Position numbers and translations under genes: made by a program. This document shows positions 30,996-40,772 of a DNA stretch of 51,156 bases, in pieces. The notes under the pieces were generated by a model, which worked only from the letters and a program-made list of their open reading frames with translations, made no database searches and was not told the origin of the DNA. This DNA comes from an uncultured Atopobium sp. (GTDB lineage: Bacteria > Actinomycetota > Coriobacteriia > Coriobacteriales > Atopobiaceae): contig CALKTD010000024.1 of assembly GCA_937997345.1 (NCBI GenBank), forward strand, positions 1 to 51,156, given 5' to 3'. Within the stretch, counting starts at the first letter, position 1, and each line of letters starts with the position of its first letter.

Positions 30996-33411
30996 CGGAC
31001 AAAACATTTTTACCGATAAACAAGATTTTGAAGAGCAGTATCGCGATAAGTTCATCAAGATTCTTGGCAAATACTATGGAGAGTGCACTGATCAGGAGCG
31101 CTATAACGTTCTTGCTCACCTCATTGCAGAAAAGGCGCGAGAAATTCAGTCAACCTCCTATATTCATGCAAACAAGCAGGTTTATTACTTCTCCCTTGAG
31201 TTCCTTCTAGGACCACTGCTTGAGAATTACCTACTCAATCTTGGTATCACCGATGTTGTTGCAGAGGGCCTTAAAGAGATGGGTACATCTCTTCAGGAGC
31301 TTGCTGCTCAAGAGGTAGACCCTGGTCTTGGCAATGGTGGACTGGGTAGACTTGCCGCTTGTTTCCTTGATTCCATGGCCCATGAGGGAATGGCTGGTTT
31401 TGGTAACGGTATGAGATACCGTTATGGCCTCTTCCGCCAGGAGATTAAGGATGGACGCCAGGTAGAGCGTACCGATAACTGGCTGGCAAATGGATATCCA
31501 TGGGAAGTTAGAAAAGACGATTCCAGCGTACTGGTGCGCTTTGGTGGCACAGTTGTAAGGCATGAGGACGAGAATGGCAACTTCTGGTTCTCGCAAGAGG
31601 GAGGTCAGGTAGTAAGAGCTGTTCCATATGATGTACCTATTGTTGGTTATGGTGCAAAAACCGTAAATAAGCTGCGTCTTTGGTCTGCAGAGCCAGCAGA
31701 GGAAGACTTCAATCTTGATGCTTTTAACGCCGGCGATTATGCACGTGCTAATAAGTTCCGTTCTGACGTTGAAGCAATCTCAACCATTCTGTATCCGAAT
31801 GACTCTGGTGAGCACGGACGTATCCTTCGCCTGAAACAGGAGTACCTGTTTGTTTCTGCTGGTCTTCAGACTATTCTTCGTGCTTATAAGGATAAGTACG
31901 GTGAGGATTGGGACCACTTTGCAGATCACGTCTGTATCCACACTAACGATACGCACCCAGCAATGTGCGGACCAGAGCTTATGCGCCTTCTTGTCGATGA
32001 CCATGGCGTTGACTTTAACGAGGCATTTGATATCGCGAGAAATGCAATTTCTTATACCAACCACACCGTTATGCCTGAGGCTCTTGAGAAGTGGCCTATT
32101 AATACCTTCCGTGAGCTGCTTCCTCGCTTGTATATGTTTATCGACGAGGTTGATCGTCGCTATAAGGAGCAGCTGCTTGCTGACTCTAACGGCAACACCG
32201 AACTTCTCTCCTCAACAGCTGTTCTGTGGGATAACACCGTTCGTATGGCTAACCTCTCTATTTTGTTTAGCCACTCGGTTAACGGTGTCTCTGACCTGCA
32301 CACAAACATTTTGAAGCAGAGTGTTTTGAAGGATTTCTACAAGCTTCGTCCAGAAATCTTTAATAACAAGACTAACGGCATCTGCCATCGTCGCTTCTTG
32401 GCACAGGCTAACACCGCTTACGCAAAGCTTATTACTGAGGCTATCGGTACCGGCTGGCTTGATGATGTCAATGAACTTCAGAAGCTTTCTGCTTTTGAGA
32501 ACAATGTTGAGTTCTTGGATAAGATGGACGCTGCAAAGAGAGAAGAAAAAGAGCGTCTTGCTGCATATGTCAAGAAGACAACTGGTGTTGAGATGGATAC
32601 CAATACCATCTTTGATACGCAGGTCAAGCGCTTCCACGCGTATAAGCGCCAGCTACTTAATGTCTTTAAGATTTTGTATCTCTACAACCGCATGCTTGAT
32701 GACCCAAGCTATAAGCCAGCTCCAACAACCTTTATTTTCTCGGGCAAGGCTGCTCAGAGCTATACCTTTGCAAAGGAAGTCATTCGACTTATTCACTCCG
32801 TTGCAGATGTTGTTAACAACGACGAACGTATTGAGGGCCGCCTTAAGGTTGTCTTTATTCCAAACTTTGCTGTTTCAAATGCACAGCTTATCTATGCTGC
32901 ATCTGATATTTCAGAGCAGATTTCAGTTGCTGGTGCAGAGGCTTCTGGTACCTCAAACATGAAGCTTATGATGAATGCGGCTCTGACCCTTGGAACATAT
33001 GACGGTTCAAACATTGAGATCTCTGAGCTTGCAGGACCAGAAAACATCAAGATTTTTGGTCTTCGCGCAGACGAGGTCCAGCAGGTATATGCTTCCGGCA
33101 CCTACTTTGCACAAAACCTGCTTAACCAGAACCCAACGCTGGCTCGCATTGTAAATATGCTGACCGATGGTTCTTTGGCACGACTCTCTGGCAATTTTGA
33201 GTCAATTCGCGACTATCTGTTGATCAACAATGATCCTGACCTGGTGCTTATTGACTTTGACACATACGTGAAGGCATGGGAAGAGCTTACTCAGTCCTAT
33301 GCAGATCGTCGTAGCTGGAATGCTCGCACACTTCACAATACTGCAAACTCTGGTTTCTTCTCTGCTGATAGAACCATCAGGGAGTATATGAAAGATATTT
33401 GGCACGTATAG
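30982..33411 (+). CDS. glgP: Glycogen/maltodextrin phosphorylase
   Basis: An 809-residue GT35 phosphorylase. Family text: VYYFSLEFLLGPLLENYLLN near residue 72, GNGGLGRLAACFLDSMA near 117, HTNDTHPAMCGPELMRLL near 325 and EASGTSNMKLMMNAALTLGT with the PLP-binding Lys near 660. It releases glucose-1-phosphate from glycogen. Its start lies inside the glgB end with GAGGGGGAAG as ribosome binding site, so translation is coupled. Its presence in a synthesis operon means storage and release are expressed together and must be controlled at enzyme level. Confidence 0.96.
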   Translation: MAVNNGQNIFTDKQDFEEQYRDKFIKILGKYYGECTDQERYNVLAHLIAEKAREIQSTSYIHANKQVYYFSLEFLLGPLLENYLLNLGITDVVAEGLKEMGTSLQELAAQEVDPGLGNGGLGRLAACFLDSMAHEGMAGFGNGMRYRYGLFRQEIKDGRQVERTDNWLANGYPWEVRKDDSSVLVRFGGTVVRHEDENGNFWFSQEGGQVVRAVPYDVPIVGYGAKTVNKLRLWSAEPAEEDFNLDAFNAGDYARANKFRSDVEAISTILYPNDSGEHGRILRLKQEYLFVSAGLQTILRAYKDKYGEDWDHFADHVCIHTNDTHPAMCGPELMRLLVDDHGVDFNEAFDIARNAISYTNHTVMPEALEKWPINTFRELLPRLYMFIDEVDRRYKEQLLADSNGNTELLSSTAVLWDNTVRMANLSILFSHSVNGVSDLHTNILKQSVLKDFYKLRPEIFNNKTNGICHRRFLAQANTAYAKLITEAIGTGWLDDVNELQKLSAFENNVEFLDKMDAAKREEKERLAAYVKKTTGVEMDTNTIFDTQVKRFHAYKRQLLNVFKILYLYNRMLDDPSYKPAPTTFIFSGKAAQSYTFAKEVIRLIHSVADVVNNDERIEGRLKVVFIPNFAVSNAQLIYAASDISEQISVAGAEASGTSNMKLMMNAALTLGTYDGSNIEISELAGPENIKIFGLRADEVQQVYASGTYFAQNLLNQNPTLARIVNMLTDGSLARLSGNFESIRDYLLINNDPDLVLIDFDTYVKAWEELTQSYADRRSWNARTLHNTANSGFFSADRTIREYMKDIWHV

Positions 33412-33485
33412 GAAACTGCGTTTAGTTCAATCGTCGTAGGGCGTTGAGAATAGAGACCTCTGTTGGGGAGAGAGGAGATTTGGAT

Positions 33486-34634
33486 ATGAGCAAAAAGGAA
33501 TGTCTTGCAATGCTACTTGCAGGAGGACAGGGAAGCCGTTTAGGTGCTTTGACTTCAAAAGTAGCTAAGCCTGCTGTCTCATTTGGTGGCAAGTTCCGCA
33601 TCATTGACTTTGCGCTATCCAACTGCGCAAATTCAGGAATTTCAACGGTAGGTGTTTTAACACAGTATCGTCCTTATTTGCTGCACTCTTACGTAGGATC
33701 AGGTAGTGCTTGGGACCTTGATGAGCGTGGTGGAGGAATTTCTATTCTGCCTCCCTTTGCAACACAGTCTGGTGGTGCATGGTATGCGGGAACCGCAGAT
33801 GCCGTCACCCAGAATATTGGCTACATTGAGCAGAACAACCCTGATTACGTACTAATTCTCTCTGGCGATCAGCTTTACCGTATGGACTACGGCGAGATGC
33901 TCGCTTGCCATAAGAAAAATAATGCAGACCTTACGATTGCTGTCATGCCTGTTCCTTGGGAAGAGGCTTCTCGCTTTGGCATCATGTCCATTGATGATGA
34001 GGATAGGATTACCAAGTTTTCCGAGAAACCCAAAGAGCCAGAGTCCAACCTGGCGTCCATGGGAATCTATATCTTTAGCGCAGACCTGCTTCTTGAGACC
34101 TTGCGTGAGGACGCAAAGAACCCTGAATCTTCTCACGACTTTGGTGGCGATATCATTCCAGCGTTGCTTGATGATGGCAAGCGTCTGTTTGCTTATCGTT
34201 TTGAGGGCTTCTGGCGTGATGTAGGTACCGTTGCCAGTTATCACGAGACCAGCATGGATCTGCTTGGCTCTGAGCCTAAGTTTGACATCTTCTCGGACAA
34301 GTTCCCTATTATGTCCAATGCGTCTACCCGTCCACCAGCGTATATTGGCGCATTCGGTGAAGTGGATGATTGTCTGGTAAGCAATGGCTGCCAAATCTTT
34401 GGTTATTCTCGCCATTCAATTTTGTCTACGGATGCCGTTATTGGCGAGGGAGCTCGCGTTATTGATTCCGTGCTTCTTCCTGGCGCAGAAGTTAAGCCTG
34501 GTGCGGTGGTAATTCGTGCAATCCTTGGTGAGAACGCTGTGGTTGAGAAGAACGTCCACGTTGGTAGTTCTGACCTTAATAAAGAGATTGCTGTTGTTGG
34601 AAATGATGTAGTGGTTGAAAGAGGTGAGTACTAA
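33486..34634 (+). CDS. glgC: Glucose-1-phosphate adenylyltransferase catalytic subunit
   Basis: A 382-residue enzyme forming ADP-glucose. It has the nucleotide loop MLLAGGQGSRLGALTSKVAK, then VGVLTQYRPYLLHSYVGSG, YAGTADAVTQNIGYI, LILSGDQLYRMDYGEML with the catalytic Asp, and FWRDVGTVASYHETSMDLL. A left-handed beta-helix C-terminal domain runs from about 290 to the end. ATG 33486 follows GAGAGGAG; the frame is open further upstream but that part does not match the family. The stop overlaps the glgD start by one base (TAATG). Confidence 0.96.
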   Translation: MSKKECLAMLLAGGQGSRLGALTSKVAKPAVSFGGKFRIIDFALSNCANSGISTVGVLTQYRPYLLHSYVGSGSAWDLDERGGGISILPPFATQSGGAWYAGTADAVTQNIGYIEQNNPDYVLILSGDQLYRMDYGEMLACHKKNNADLTIAVMPVPWEEASRFGIMSIDDEDRITKFSEKPKEPESNLASMGIYIFSADLLLETLREDAKNPESSHDFGGDIIPALLDDGKRLFAYRFEGFWRDVGTVASYHETSMDLLGSEPKFDIFSDKFPIMSNASTRPPAYIGAFGEVDDCLVSNGCQIFGYSRHSILSTDAVIGEGARVIDSVLLPGAEVKPGAVVIRAILGENAVVEKNVHVGSSDLNKEIAVVGNDVVVERGEY

Positions 34635-35737
34635 TGAAAAGGGTAATTGGACTTATTACCTGCAATTATGCTTCGACTAATATGGAAATCGCCAATGATG
34701 TACGCCCAATTGCATCTATGCCTTTCTTGGGAAGATATCGCCTGGTAGATTTTCCTCTTTCAAACATGGTTAATTCGAGCATTAGTACCGTTGGTGTTAT
34801 CATGCCTTTTAACTATCGCTCACTTATCGATCACCTGGGCTCTGGTAAAGACTGGAACTTGGATCGTAAGAGCGGTGGCTTGTTTATTCTGCCAGGATCT
34901 GCTTTTGGTACCTCCCACACAGGAGCTCGTTTCCTGCTTAGAGATCTGATTTCTAACAGGCCATATCTTGAGAGAACTGACGCAGAGTATGTTCTGTTGT
35001 CTACCTCAAATTTTGTTTTCAACTCTGATCTTACCGAGCTGCTTGACCAACATCTTGAGTCCGACGCAGACATCACTATGATGACCTACACCACTCGTTA
35101 TGACGATAGAGACGTTGTCGGTGTCAAGCTTGACGGTGATCGTGTAGTTAAGACGCACAATGGTGTCCAGCGCGGAGACGAGGCTTCTCTCGACTGCTTT
35201 ATTATCAAGCGTGACCTGCTTATTGATATGCTTGATTGGTATAGCGCTACCGATTACCTTGACCTCTTTGAGGCGCTTCATGCTGACTATAATCGCGTTA
35301 AGGTCCGTACTTTCCACTTTGAGGGCCATGTAGCGTCTATCTTCTCAAAGAATTCTTATTATCTGGCCAACATGGAGCTTTTGAATCCCATGCCAGCAAA
35401 TGAGCTCTTTACCCCAGAGCGCTCCATCAAGACAAAGGCTCACGATACCGCTCCTGCAAAGTTTGAGATTGGTTCTAAGGTTAGCAACTCAACTATTTCT
35501 GCAGGTTGCCGTATCCGTGGTTCTGTTACCGGTTCCATTCTTGGTCGTAACGTCATTATTGAGCGCGGTGCCGTGGTACGCGATTCTGTTGTGATGGAAG
35601 GCTGCATTGTTAAGGAAGGATCTGTAGTCGAGTACGCCATTGTAGACCGCTCTAACATCATTCCTGCAGGTACTGAGCTTCGTGGTACCAGCGAAGAAAT
35701 TCTTATTCAGCGTAAAAATAATAAGAGGGTGGCGTAA
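34634..35737 (+). CDS. glgD: GlgD, regulatory/auxiliary subunit of glucose-1-phosphate adenylyltransferase
   Basis: A 367-residue paralogue of GlgC. It has ASMPFLGRYRLVDFPLSNMV and STVGVIMPFNYRSLIDHLGS. The GGGQGSRL nucleotide loop of GlgC is replaced by ITCNYASTNMEIANDV and the catalytic Asp motif by LLSTSNFVFNSDLTELL, so catalysis is unlikely. GlgD proteins of Firmicutes and relatives associate with GlgC and raise its activity (known for the family). The gene starts within the glgC stop and ends two bases before glgA. Confidence 0.95.
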   Translation: MKRVIGLITCNYASTNMEIANDVRPIASMPFLGRYRLVDFPLSNMVNSSISTVGVIMPFNYRSLIDHLGSGKDWNLDRKSGGLFILPGSAFGTSHTGARFLLRDLISNRPYLERTDAEYVLLSTSNFVFNSDLTELLDQHLESDADITMMTYTTRYDDRDVVGVKLDGDRVVKTHNGVQRGDEASLDCFIIKRDLLIDMLDWYSATDYLDLFEALHADYNRVKVRTFHFEGHVASIFSKNSYYLANMELLNPMPANELFTPERSIKTKAHDTAPAKFEIGSKVSNSTISAGCRIRGSVTGSILGRNVIIERGAVVRDSVVMEGCIVKEGSVVEYAIVDRSNIIPAGTELRGTSEEILIQRKNNKRVA

Positions 35738-35739
35738 CA

Positions 35740-37239
35740 ATGTCCCAAGTCTCCAAGCGTCGCAAACTTCGCGTTGTCTATGCAACTTCTGAGGTAGCAC
35801 CTTTTTCCAAGACAGGTGGGCTTGGAGATGTTTCGGGCTCATTGCCACAAGCACTTAAAAAAGTAGGAGCTAGAGTGGCGGTTATTTCGCCACTCTACAG
35901 CTCTATTAAGCCCGAGTGGAAACAAAAGATGAAGAAGGTCTATGAGCTTCAAGTGCCCCTTTCGTGGCGCTTTGAGTATTGTGGCCTTTGGCATCTTGTT
36001 CATGAAGGCGTTGATTTTTACTTTGTAGATAACGAGTCATATTTTGCTCGTGATGGTCTCTACGGTTTCTTTGATGATGGAGAGCGCTATGCGTTCTTCT
36101 CAAAGGCTCTCTGTGAGCTTATTGCTCATGTCCCAGAGCTCTCCTGCGATGTCTTGCACTGCAATGACTGGCAAACGTCATTAGCACCTGTATTTTTACG
36201 TGAGCACTATCAGGGTGTCCCTGAGGTTCAGAACGTTAAGACGGTTTTCTCCATTCACAACGTTAAGTTCCAAGGTCAGTTTACTGACAAGATGCTCAGC
36301 GACGTACTTGGTCTTGCTGATATTCCTGCTGCAGTTGATCAACTGAGGTGTGACGCAAGCTCTATCAACTTTATGAAGGGCGCACTTTGCTACTCCGATT
36401 ATCTGCTCACTGTTAGCCCAACGTATGCCCGTGAGCTGCAGACAGAGCACTTCGGAGAGGGAAGAGACGATATCTTCCGTCGTCGTCAAAGTGTTCTGCG
36501 TGGAATTTTAAACGGTATTGATATTGGTGCATGGTCACCTGCAAGTGATTCTTACATTCCACAGAACTTCTCGTCACGTCATATGGAAGGTAAGGCTGAG
36601 TGTAAGCGTCAGCTGCAAGAGGAGCTGGGCCTTGAGGTAGATCCTGACGCACCACTTGCGGTAATGGTTACGCGCTTGACCAACCAGAAGGGTTTGGGCC
36701 TGATTCGCTATGCGATGGACCGTCTTATTTGTGCAGGTATTGAGGTTGCTGTTCTAGGAACTGGTGACGCTGAACAAGAAGATGCTATGCGCTTCTTTGA
36801 TGAGCACTATGGCAACCGTATGGCTGCACGTATTGAGTTTGATATTGCGCTTTCTCACCGCATGTATGCAGGTGCGGATATGTTCTTGATGCCATCAGAG
36901 TTTGAGCCTTGCGGCCTTTCTCAGATGATTTCTATGCGTTATGGCACGCTTCCTGTTGTTCGCGAGACGGGCGGTCTGGCAGATTCTGTAAAACCGTACA
37001 ACCAGTTTACGGGAGAAGGAACCGGCTTTAGTTTTGCCAATCAAAACGCAGATGAAATGGCAGATATTATTCTGTACGCCGCCGATGTTTATAGAAACGA
37101 TAAACAAGCGTGGACAAATCTTGTAAAACAGGCGATGGCAGAGGACTTTAGTTGGCATAATGCTGCAAATGAATATCTTGACGTGTATCATTTACTACAC
37201 CCTGAGATTATCAGGTATGTTCGTCGTCGAGATTGGTAA
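35740..37239 (+). CDS. glgA: Glycogen synthase (ADP-glucose type)
   Basis: A 499-residue GT5 enzyme. Motifs: VAPFSKTGGLGDVSGSLPQA near residue 19 (the K-x-GGL loop that binds ADP-glucose), HCNDWQTSLAPVFLREHYQG near 144, GILNGIDIGAWSP near 252, VTRLTNQKGLGLIRYAMDRL near 310 and PSEFEPCGLSQMISMRYGTL near 387 (E-x7-E). It adds glucose to the growing chain. The start lies two bases after glgD and the stop three bases before the following gene, so all are translated as a unit. Confidence 0.96.
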   Translation: MSQVSKRRKLRVVYATSEVAPFSKTGGLGDVSGSLPQALKKVGARVAVISPLYSSIKPEWKQKMKKVYELQVPLSWRFEYCGLWHLVHEGVDFYFVDNESYFARDGLYGFFDDGERYAFFSKALCELIAHVPELSCDVLHCNDWQTSLAPVFLREHYQGVPEVQNVKTVFSIHNVKFQGQFTDKMLSDVLGLADIPAAVDQLRCDASSINFMKGALCYSDYLLTVSPTYARELQTEHFGEGRDDIFRRRQSVLRGILNGIDIGAWSPASDSYIPQNFSSRHMEGKAECKRQLQEELGLEVDPDAPLAVMVTRLTNQKGLGLIRYAMDRLICAGIEVAVLGTGDAEQEDAMRFFDEHYGNRMAARIEFDIALSHRMYAGADMFLMPSEFEPCGLSQMISMRYGTLPVVRETGGLADSVKPYNQFTGEGTGFSFANQNADEMADIILYAADVYRNDKQAWTNLVKQAMAEDFSWHNAANEYLDVYHLLHPEIIRYVRRRDW

Positions 37240-37241
37240 GA

Positions 37242-40200
37242 ATGCAGGCTTTTCACAACACCTCAAACATTGTTTGTAGAGATCCAAAAGGCGCGGTAGA
37301 ACTAGGTACTTCAGCAACAATCAGAATATTTGCTTGGGACGATGATGTTCAATCAGTAACGCTTCGTCTCTGGCAAGAGTATGGCCCTGAATCATCTTCA
37401 GAGGTCCAGTCTCTATCTGGCGAGAAACGCGTTGTGATGCAAAAGAGTGATTTTGCTGGCGCGCTTCCGGCTGGTGTACCTGACTATGCGCAGTGCTTTG
37501 AGGCAACTGTTAAACCTGCTGCCACTGGCCTCATTTGGTATCGTTTTGAGCTTCAGTCTTCTGATGGAGCAGTTTGGTTATATGGCGCTCAAGAAAATAG
37601 ATGCACAGGCGTTGGCAGCTTTGCTTATGGAGAGCCCCCATCATTTCAGATTACTTGCTATAAGCCTCGTGGCAGCTTTGCAGGTGTAGAAGATCCTAGC
37701 TGGTACAAAGAAGGAGTTGTCTACCAGATTTTCCCTGACAGGTTTGCACGAGATGCAAACTGGCACGAACGTACCGAGCAAGCACTTGCCGTTCCAAGAA
37801 ATGGGGTTTCTCGCCAGCTGGTTGAAGACTGGGAGAAAACTCCTGAGTATCAGCGAGATGCTAACGGCCGCGTGACTCAGTGGGATTTCTACGGCGGTTC
37901 TTTGGCTGGTATTGAAGAGAAGCTTGCCTATTTGGAAAACCTTGGAATAACTGCGCTTTATTTGAATCCCATTTATGCGGCTTCTAGTAATCATCGCTAC
38001 GATATTGCGGATTATCTTGAAGTTGATCCCGTTCTAGGCACGATAGAGGATTTTGAACGCCTCTGCGCAAAAGCTGCTGAACATGGTATTTCTATTATTC
38101 TAGATGGCGTTTTCAACCACTGCGGCGCTGATTCAAAATACTTTAATAAATTTTCTAACTACTCTGAACCAGGAGCAGTTCAGCAGGCTGGCTCTGTCTA
38201 TGATAAGTGGTTTACGTTCCATGAGGACGGAACATATGAGAGTTGGTGGGGTGTTGATGCACTACCAACTATTGTGTCTGATAACCCTGACTACCAGGAG
38301 TTTATTTGTGGCGAGAATGGCGTTATTAGAACGTGGCTGCGCCGTGGTGCTCGCGGTTGGCGCTTAGACGTTGCAGATGAGATTTCCGATTCATTTATTC
38401 AGAGGATTCGTGCTGCTGCACTTGCAGAGCGTAGTGATGCGGTTATTATCGGAGAAGTCTGGGAGGACGCAAGCAATAAGCGTGCGTATGGAAAACTCAG
38501 GCATTATCTTGAGGGCTCTGAGCTTGACGGTCCTATGAATTATCCTCTGCGCAAATCTATTCTTTCATTTTTGATGAATGAGATTGGTGCTAAGGCAACT
38601 GTTTCAGCTCTTGAGGAGTTGTGGGAAAACTATCCTCACGAGGCGTTTTATTCTTGTTTGAATGTGTTTGGAACACATGATAAAGAGCGTCTGATTAACG
38701 TAGTTGCAGGAGTTCCTGCTCTAGATTCTCTTTCTGCTCATGAGCAGGTAACGTACAGACTTTCTGCTGATCAGCGCGGTCTTTCTAAGGCTCGTATGTG
38801 GCAGACAGCTGTGCTTCAGATGACGCTTCCGGGTGTTCCGTCTATCTATTACGGCGATGAAATGGGTGTTGAGGGATTTGTTGATCCGACAAATCGCGCA
38901 ACTATGCCATGGCCTGGAATCAGTCCTCGTGCTGACTTGGATTACTTGCACATATATCGTAATGCTATTGCGTTAAGAAAGACCCTCCCACTACTGGTAG
39001 ATGGCTCGTTTGAACCATTTGTTCCAGAAGGAGGCTCTGATGACGTTTTGGCATTTTGGCGCAAGCCTCTTCAGAAAGATACTCAGGCACAACTTCTGGA
39101 TGAAGATGCCTCTGGCATCTGTGTTCTAGTAAACAAGAGTCGCTCAGATGCTAAAACAGTATATGTTTCTGTACCTCAAAATATGCAGGTCATTGACGTT
39201 ATTAGCGGCCAAGCTATTCCAGTTAAAGATGGTAAGGCGGAGGTCTTTTTGTGGCAGCTTGGCTGTACCGTTTTAAACGTTCAGCCAGCTTATAGGTTAC
39301 AAAAGCCTCTTGAGCCCGGTATGGGTATTCTTGCTCATATCACCTCTTTGCCTGCTAATGAGGATGTTATGATCAAATCAGGTCAGAAGCCTGGTGTCAT
39401 TGGAAATGTAACCTCCGAGTTCATCGATTTTCTCGCCAAATCTGGTCAGAAATATTGGCAGATTTTGCCTGTCAGTCCAACTGATGAGTACGATTCTCCT
39501 TATGCGGGAATTTCAGCTTTTGCAGGAAACATCAATCTGCTTGACCAAACCGCAATGGAGAAAGTCATTTCTGAGTGCGATGATCCTCAAGGCAAGCGAT
39601 CTGCTGAGTACCAGGCATTTCTGGCGAGAAACTCGTATTGGCTTGATTCGTATGCAGCATTTTGTGCTATTAAAGACCTGTTGGGTGAGGGAGTGTGGCA
39701 GGAGTGGCCTGAGCAATATCGCAGCTGGTCGAAAGAGCTACTCAAGCGTCCTGAGCTTACTCAGGCAATTGAACTTCATCGAAAGCACCAATTTGCTTTT
39801 GACGTTATTTGGGGCCAGACTCTAGCGGAGGCCCACGCTAAAGGCATTCAGATTATTGGCGACATGCCCATGTTTGTTTCAGAGGATTCCGCTGATGTTT
39901 GGGCACATCCAGAGCTCTTTTCATTGTATGCTACTGGTCACACAGAGCTTCAGGCCGGAGCTCCTGCCGACGCATTTTCTCAAGATGGCCAGCTGTGGGG
40001 TAATCCAACATATAACTGGCAGGCTCATAAAGATGAGGATTATCGTTGGTGGATTGAGCGATTCCGCAGGTCTTTCTATCTGTATGACTACACCAGGCTG
40101 GACCATTTTATTGGTTTTACGTCTTACTATGCTATTGAGCAAGGAAAGACTGCTGCTGAGGGTTCATTCAAGTTTGGTCCCGGCCTGGAGCTGTTTGATG

Positions 40201-40679
40201 TTGCTTATAAGCAGCTTGGATCACTACCTTTTATTGCAGAAGATTTAGGAGCGGTAACTCCTGCGGTCCGAGCGCTGCTTTCTCAGACGGGATTTCTAGG
40301 CATGAGCGTCATTCAGTTTGCTGATGGAGACTGTAGATATTCCTTTGCGCCAGCTCAGGATTCTATTGTATATAGCGGTACCCATGACACGCAAACGCTT
40401 ATGGGTTTTGTAGAAGCTCGCTTCACGGGCGGCCAGGCAACTGATGAATCGCAACAGATTTTTGATCATCTTATGGAGCAGGTAGTTGGAACTTCTAATG
40501 TTGTAGTTATTCTGCCGCTTCAGGATGTTTTGGGCCTTTCTGATGATGCCCGCATGAATATTCCTGGTAAAGCTGAAGGAAATTGGTCTTGGCAGGTTAA
40601 GAAGGACATGCTTACACCACAGATTGTTCAGAAGCTGCAGAGGTTTGTTGAACTGCATCAGAGCAAGCTCGGCGCTTAA
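37242..40679 (+). CDS. Fusion of GH13 amylase/pullulanase-type enzyme and GH77 4-alpha-glucanotransferase
   Basis: An 1145-residue two-enzyme protein. Residues 1-130 form a beta-rich N-domain (TIRIFAWDDDVQSVTLRLWQ) as in neopullulanase/maltogenic-type GH13. Residues 145-600 are a GH13 barrel: GVVYQIFPDRFARD, ILDGVFNHCGADS, GARGWRLDVADEI with the nucleophile Asp near 376, VIIGEVWEDAS with the acid Glu near 404, and NVFGTHDKERL. From about 690, GH77 begins: GMGILAHITSLPANED, then YDSPYAGISAFAGN, LYDYTRLDHFIGFTSYYAI, FIAEDLGAVTPAVRALL (acid/base region) and GTHDTQTLMGF. Both sets of catalytic residues look intact. It may both hydrolyse or debranch and recycle maltodextrins. ATG 37242 starts just after the glgA stop with no strong ribosome binding site, implying coupling. 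Confidence 0.9.
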   Translation: MQAFHNTSNIVCRDPKGAVELGTSATIRIFAWDDDVQSVTLRLWQEYGPESSSEVQSLSGEKRVVMQKSDFAGALPAGVPDYAQCFEATVKPAATGLIWYRFELQSSDGAVWLYGAQENRCTGVGSFAYGEPPSFQITCYKPRGSFAGVEDPSWYKEGVVYQIFPDRFARDANWHERTEQALAVPRNGVSRQLVEDWEKTPEYQRDANGRVTQWDFYGGSLAGIEEKLAYLENLGITALYLNPIYAASSNHRYDIADYLEVDPVLGTIEDFERLCAKAAEHGISIILDGVFNHCGADSKYFNKFSNYSEPGAVQQAGSVYDKWFTFHEDGTYESWWGVDALPTIVSDNPDYQEFICGENGVIRTWLRRGARGWRLDVADEISDSFIQRIRAAALAERSDAVIIGEVWEDASNKRAYGKLRHYLEGSELDGPMNYPLRKSILSFLMNEIGAKATVSALEELWENYPHEAFYSCLNVFGTHDKERLINVVAGVPALDSLSAHEQVTYRLSADQRGLSKARMWQTAVLQMTLPGVPSIYYGDEMGVEGFVDPTNRATMPWPGISPRADLDYLHIYRNAIALRKTLPLLVDGSFEPFVPEGGSDDVLAFWRKPLQKDTQAQLLDEDASGICVLVNKSRSDAKTVYVSVPQNMQVIDVISGQAIPVKDGKAEVFLWQLGCTVLNVQPAYRLQKPLEPGMGILAHITSLPANEDVMIKSGQKPGVIGNVTSEFIDFLAKSGQKYWQILPVSPTDEYDSPYAGISAFAGNINLLDQTAMEKVISECDDPQGKRSAEYQAFLARNSYWLDSYAAFCAIKDLLGEGVWQEWPEQYRSWSKELLKRPELTQAIELHRKHQFAFDVIWGQTLAEAHAKGIQIIGDMPMFVSEDSADVWAHPELFSLYATGHTELQAGAPADAFSQDGQLWGNPTYNWQAHKDEDYRWWIERFRRSFYLYDYTRLDHFIGFTSYYAIEQGKTAAEGSFKFGPGLELFDVAYKQLGSLPFIAEDLGAVTPAVRALLSQTGFLGMSVIQFADGDCRYSFAPAQDSIVYSGTHDTQTLMGFVEARFTGGQATDESQQIFDHLMEQVVGTSNVVVILPLQDVLGLSDDARMNIPGKAEGNWSWQVKKDMLTPQIVQKLQRFVELHQSKLGA

Positions 40680-40711
40680 AAGTTAGGCTTCTTTCATATT
40701 TCAGTTACAGA

Positions 40712-40746
40712 AAAAGGTCCTTCTCGACTAGCGAGAAGGACCTTTT
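40712..40746. terminator. Bidirectional terminator between the glycogen operon and the histidine kinase gene
   Basis: AAAAGGTCCTTCTCG and its exact complement make a 15-bp stem around ACTAG, with A-tract on one side and T-tract on the other. It serves convergent transcription units ending at 40679 (plus) and 40773 (minus). Confidence 0.92.
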
Positions 40747-40772
40747 ACATGCAGATACTCTTTTTGAGTTCA

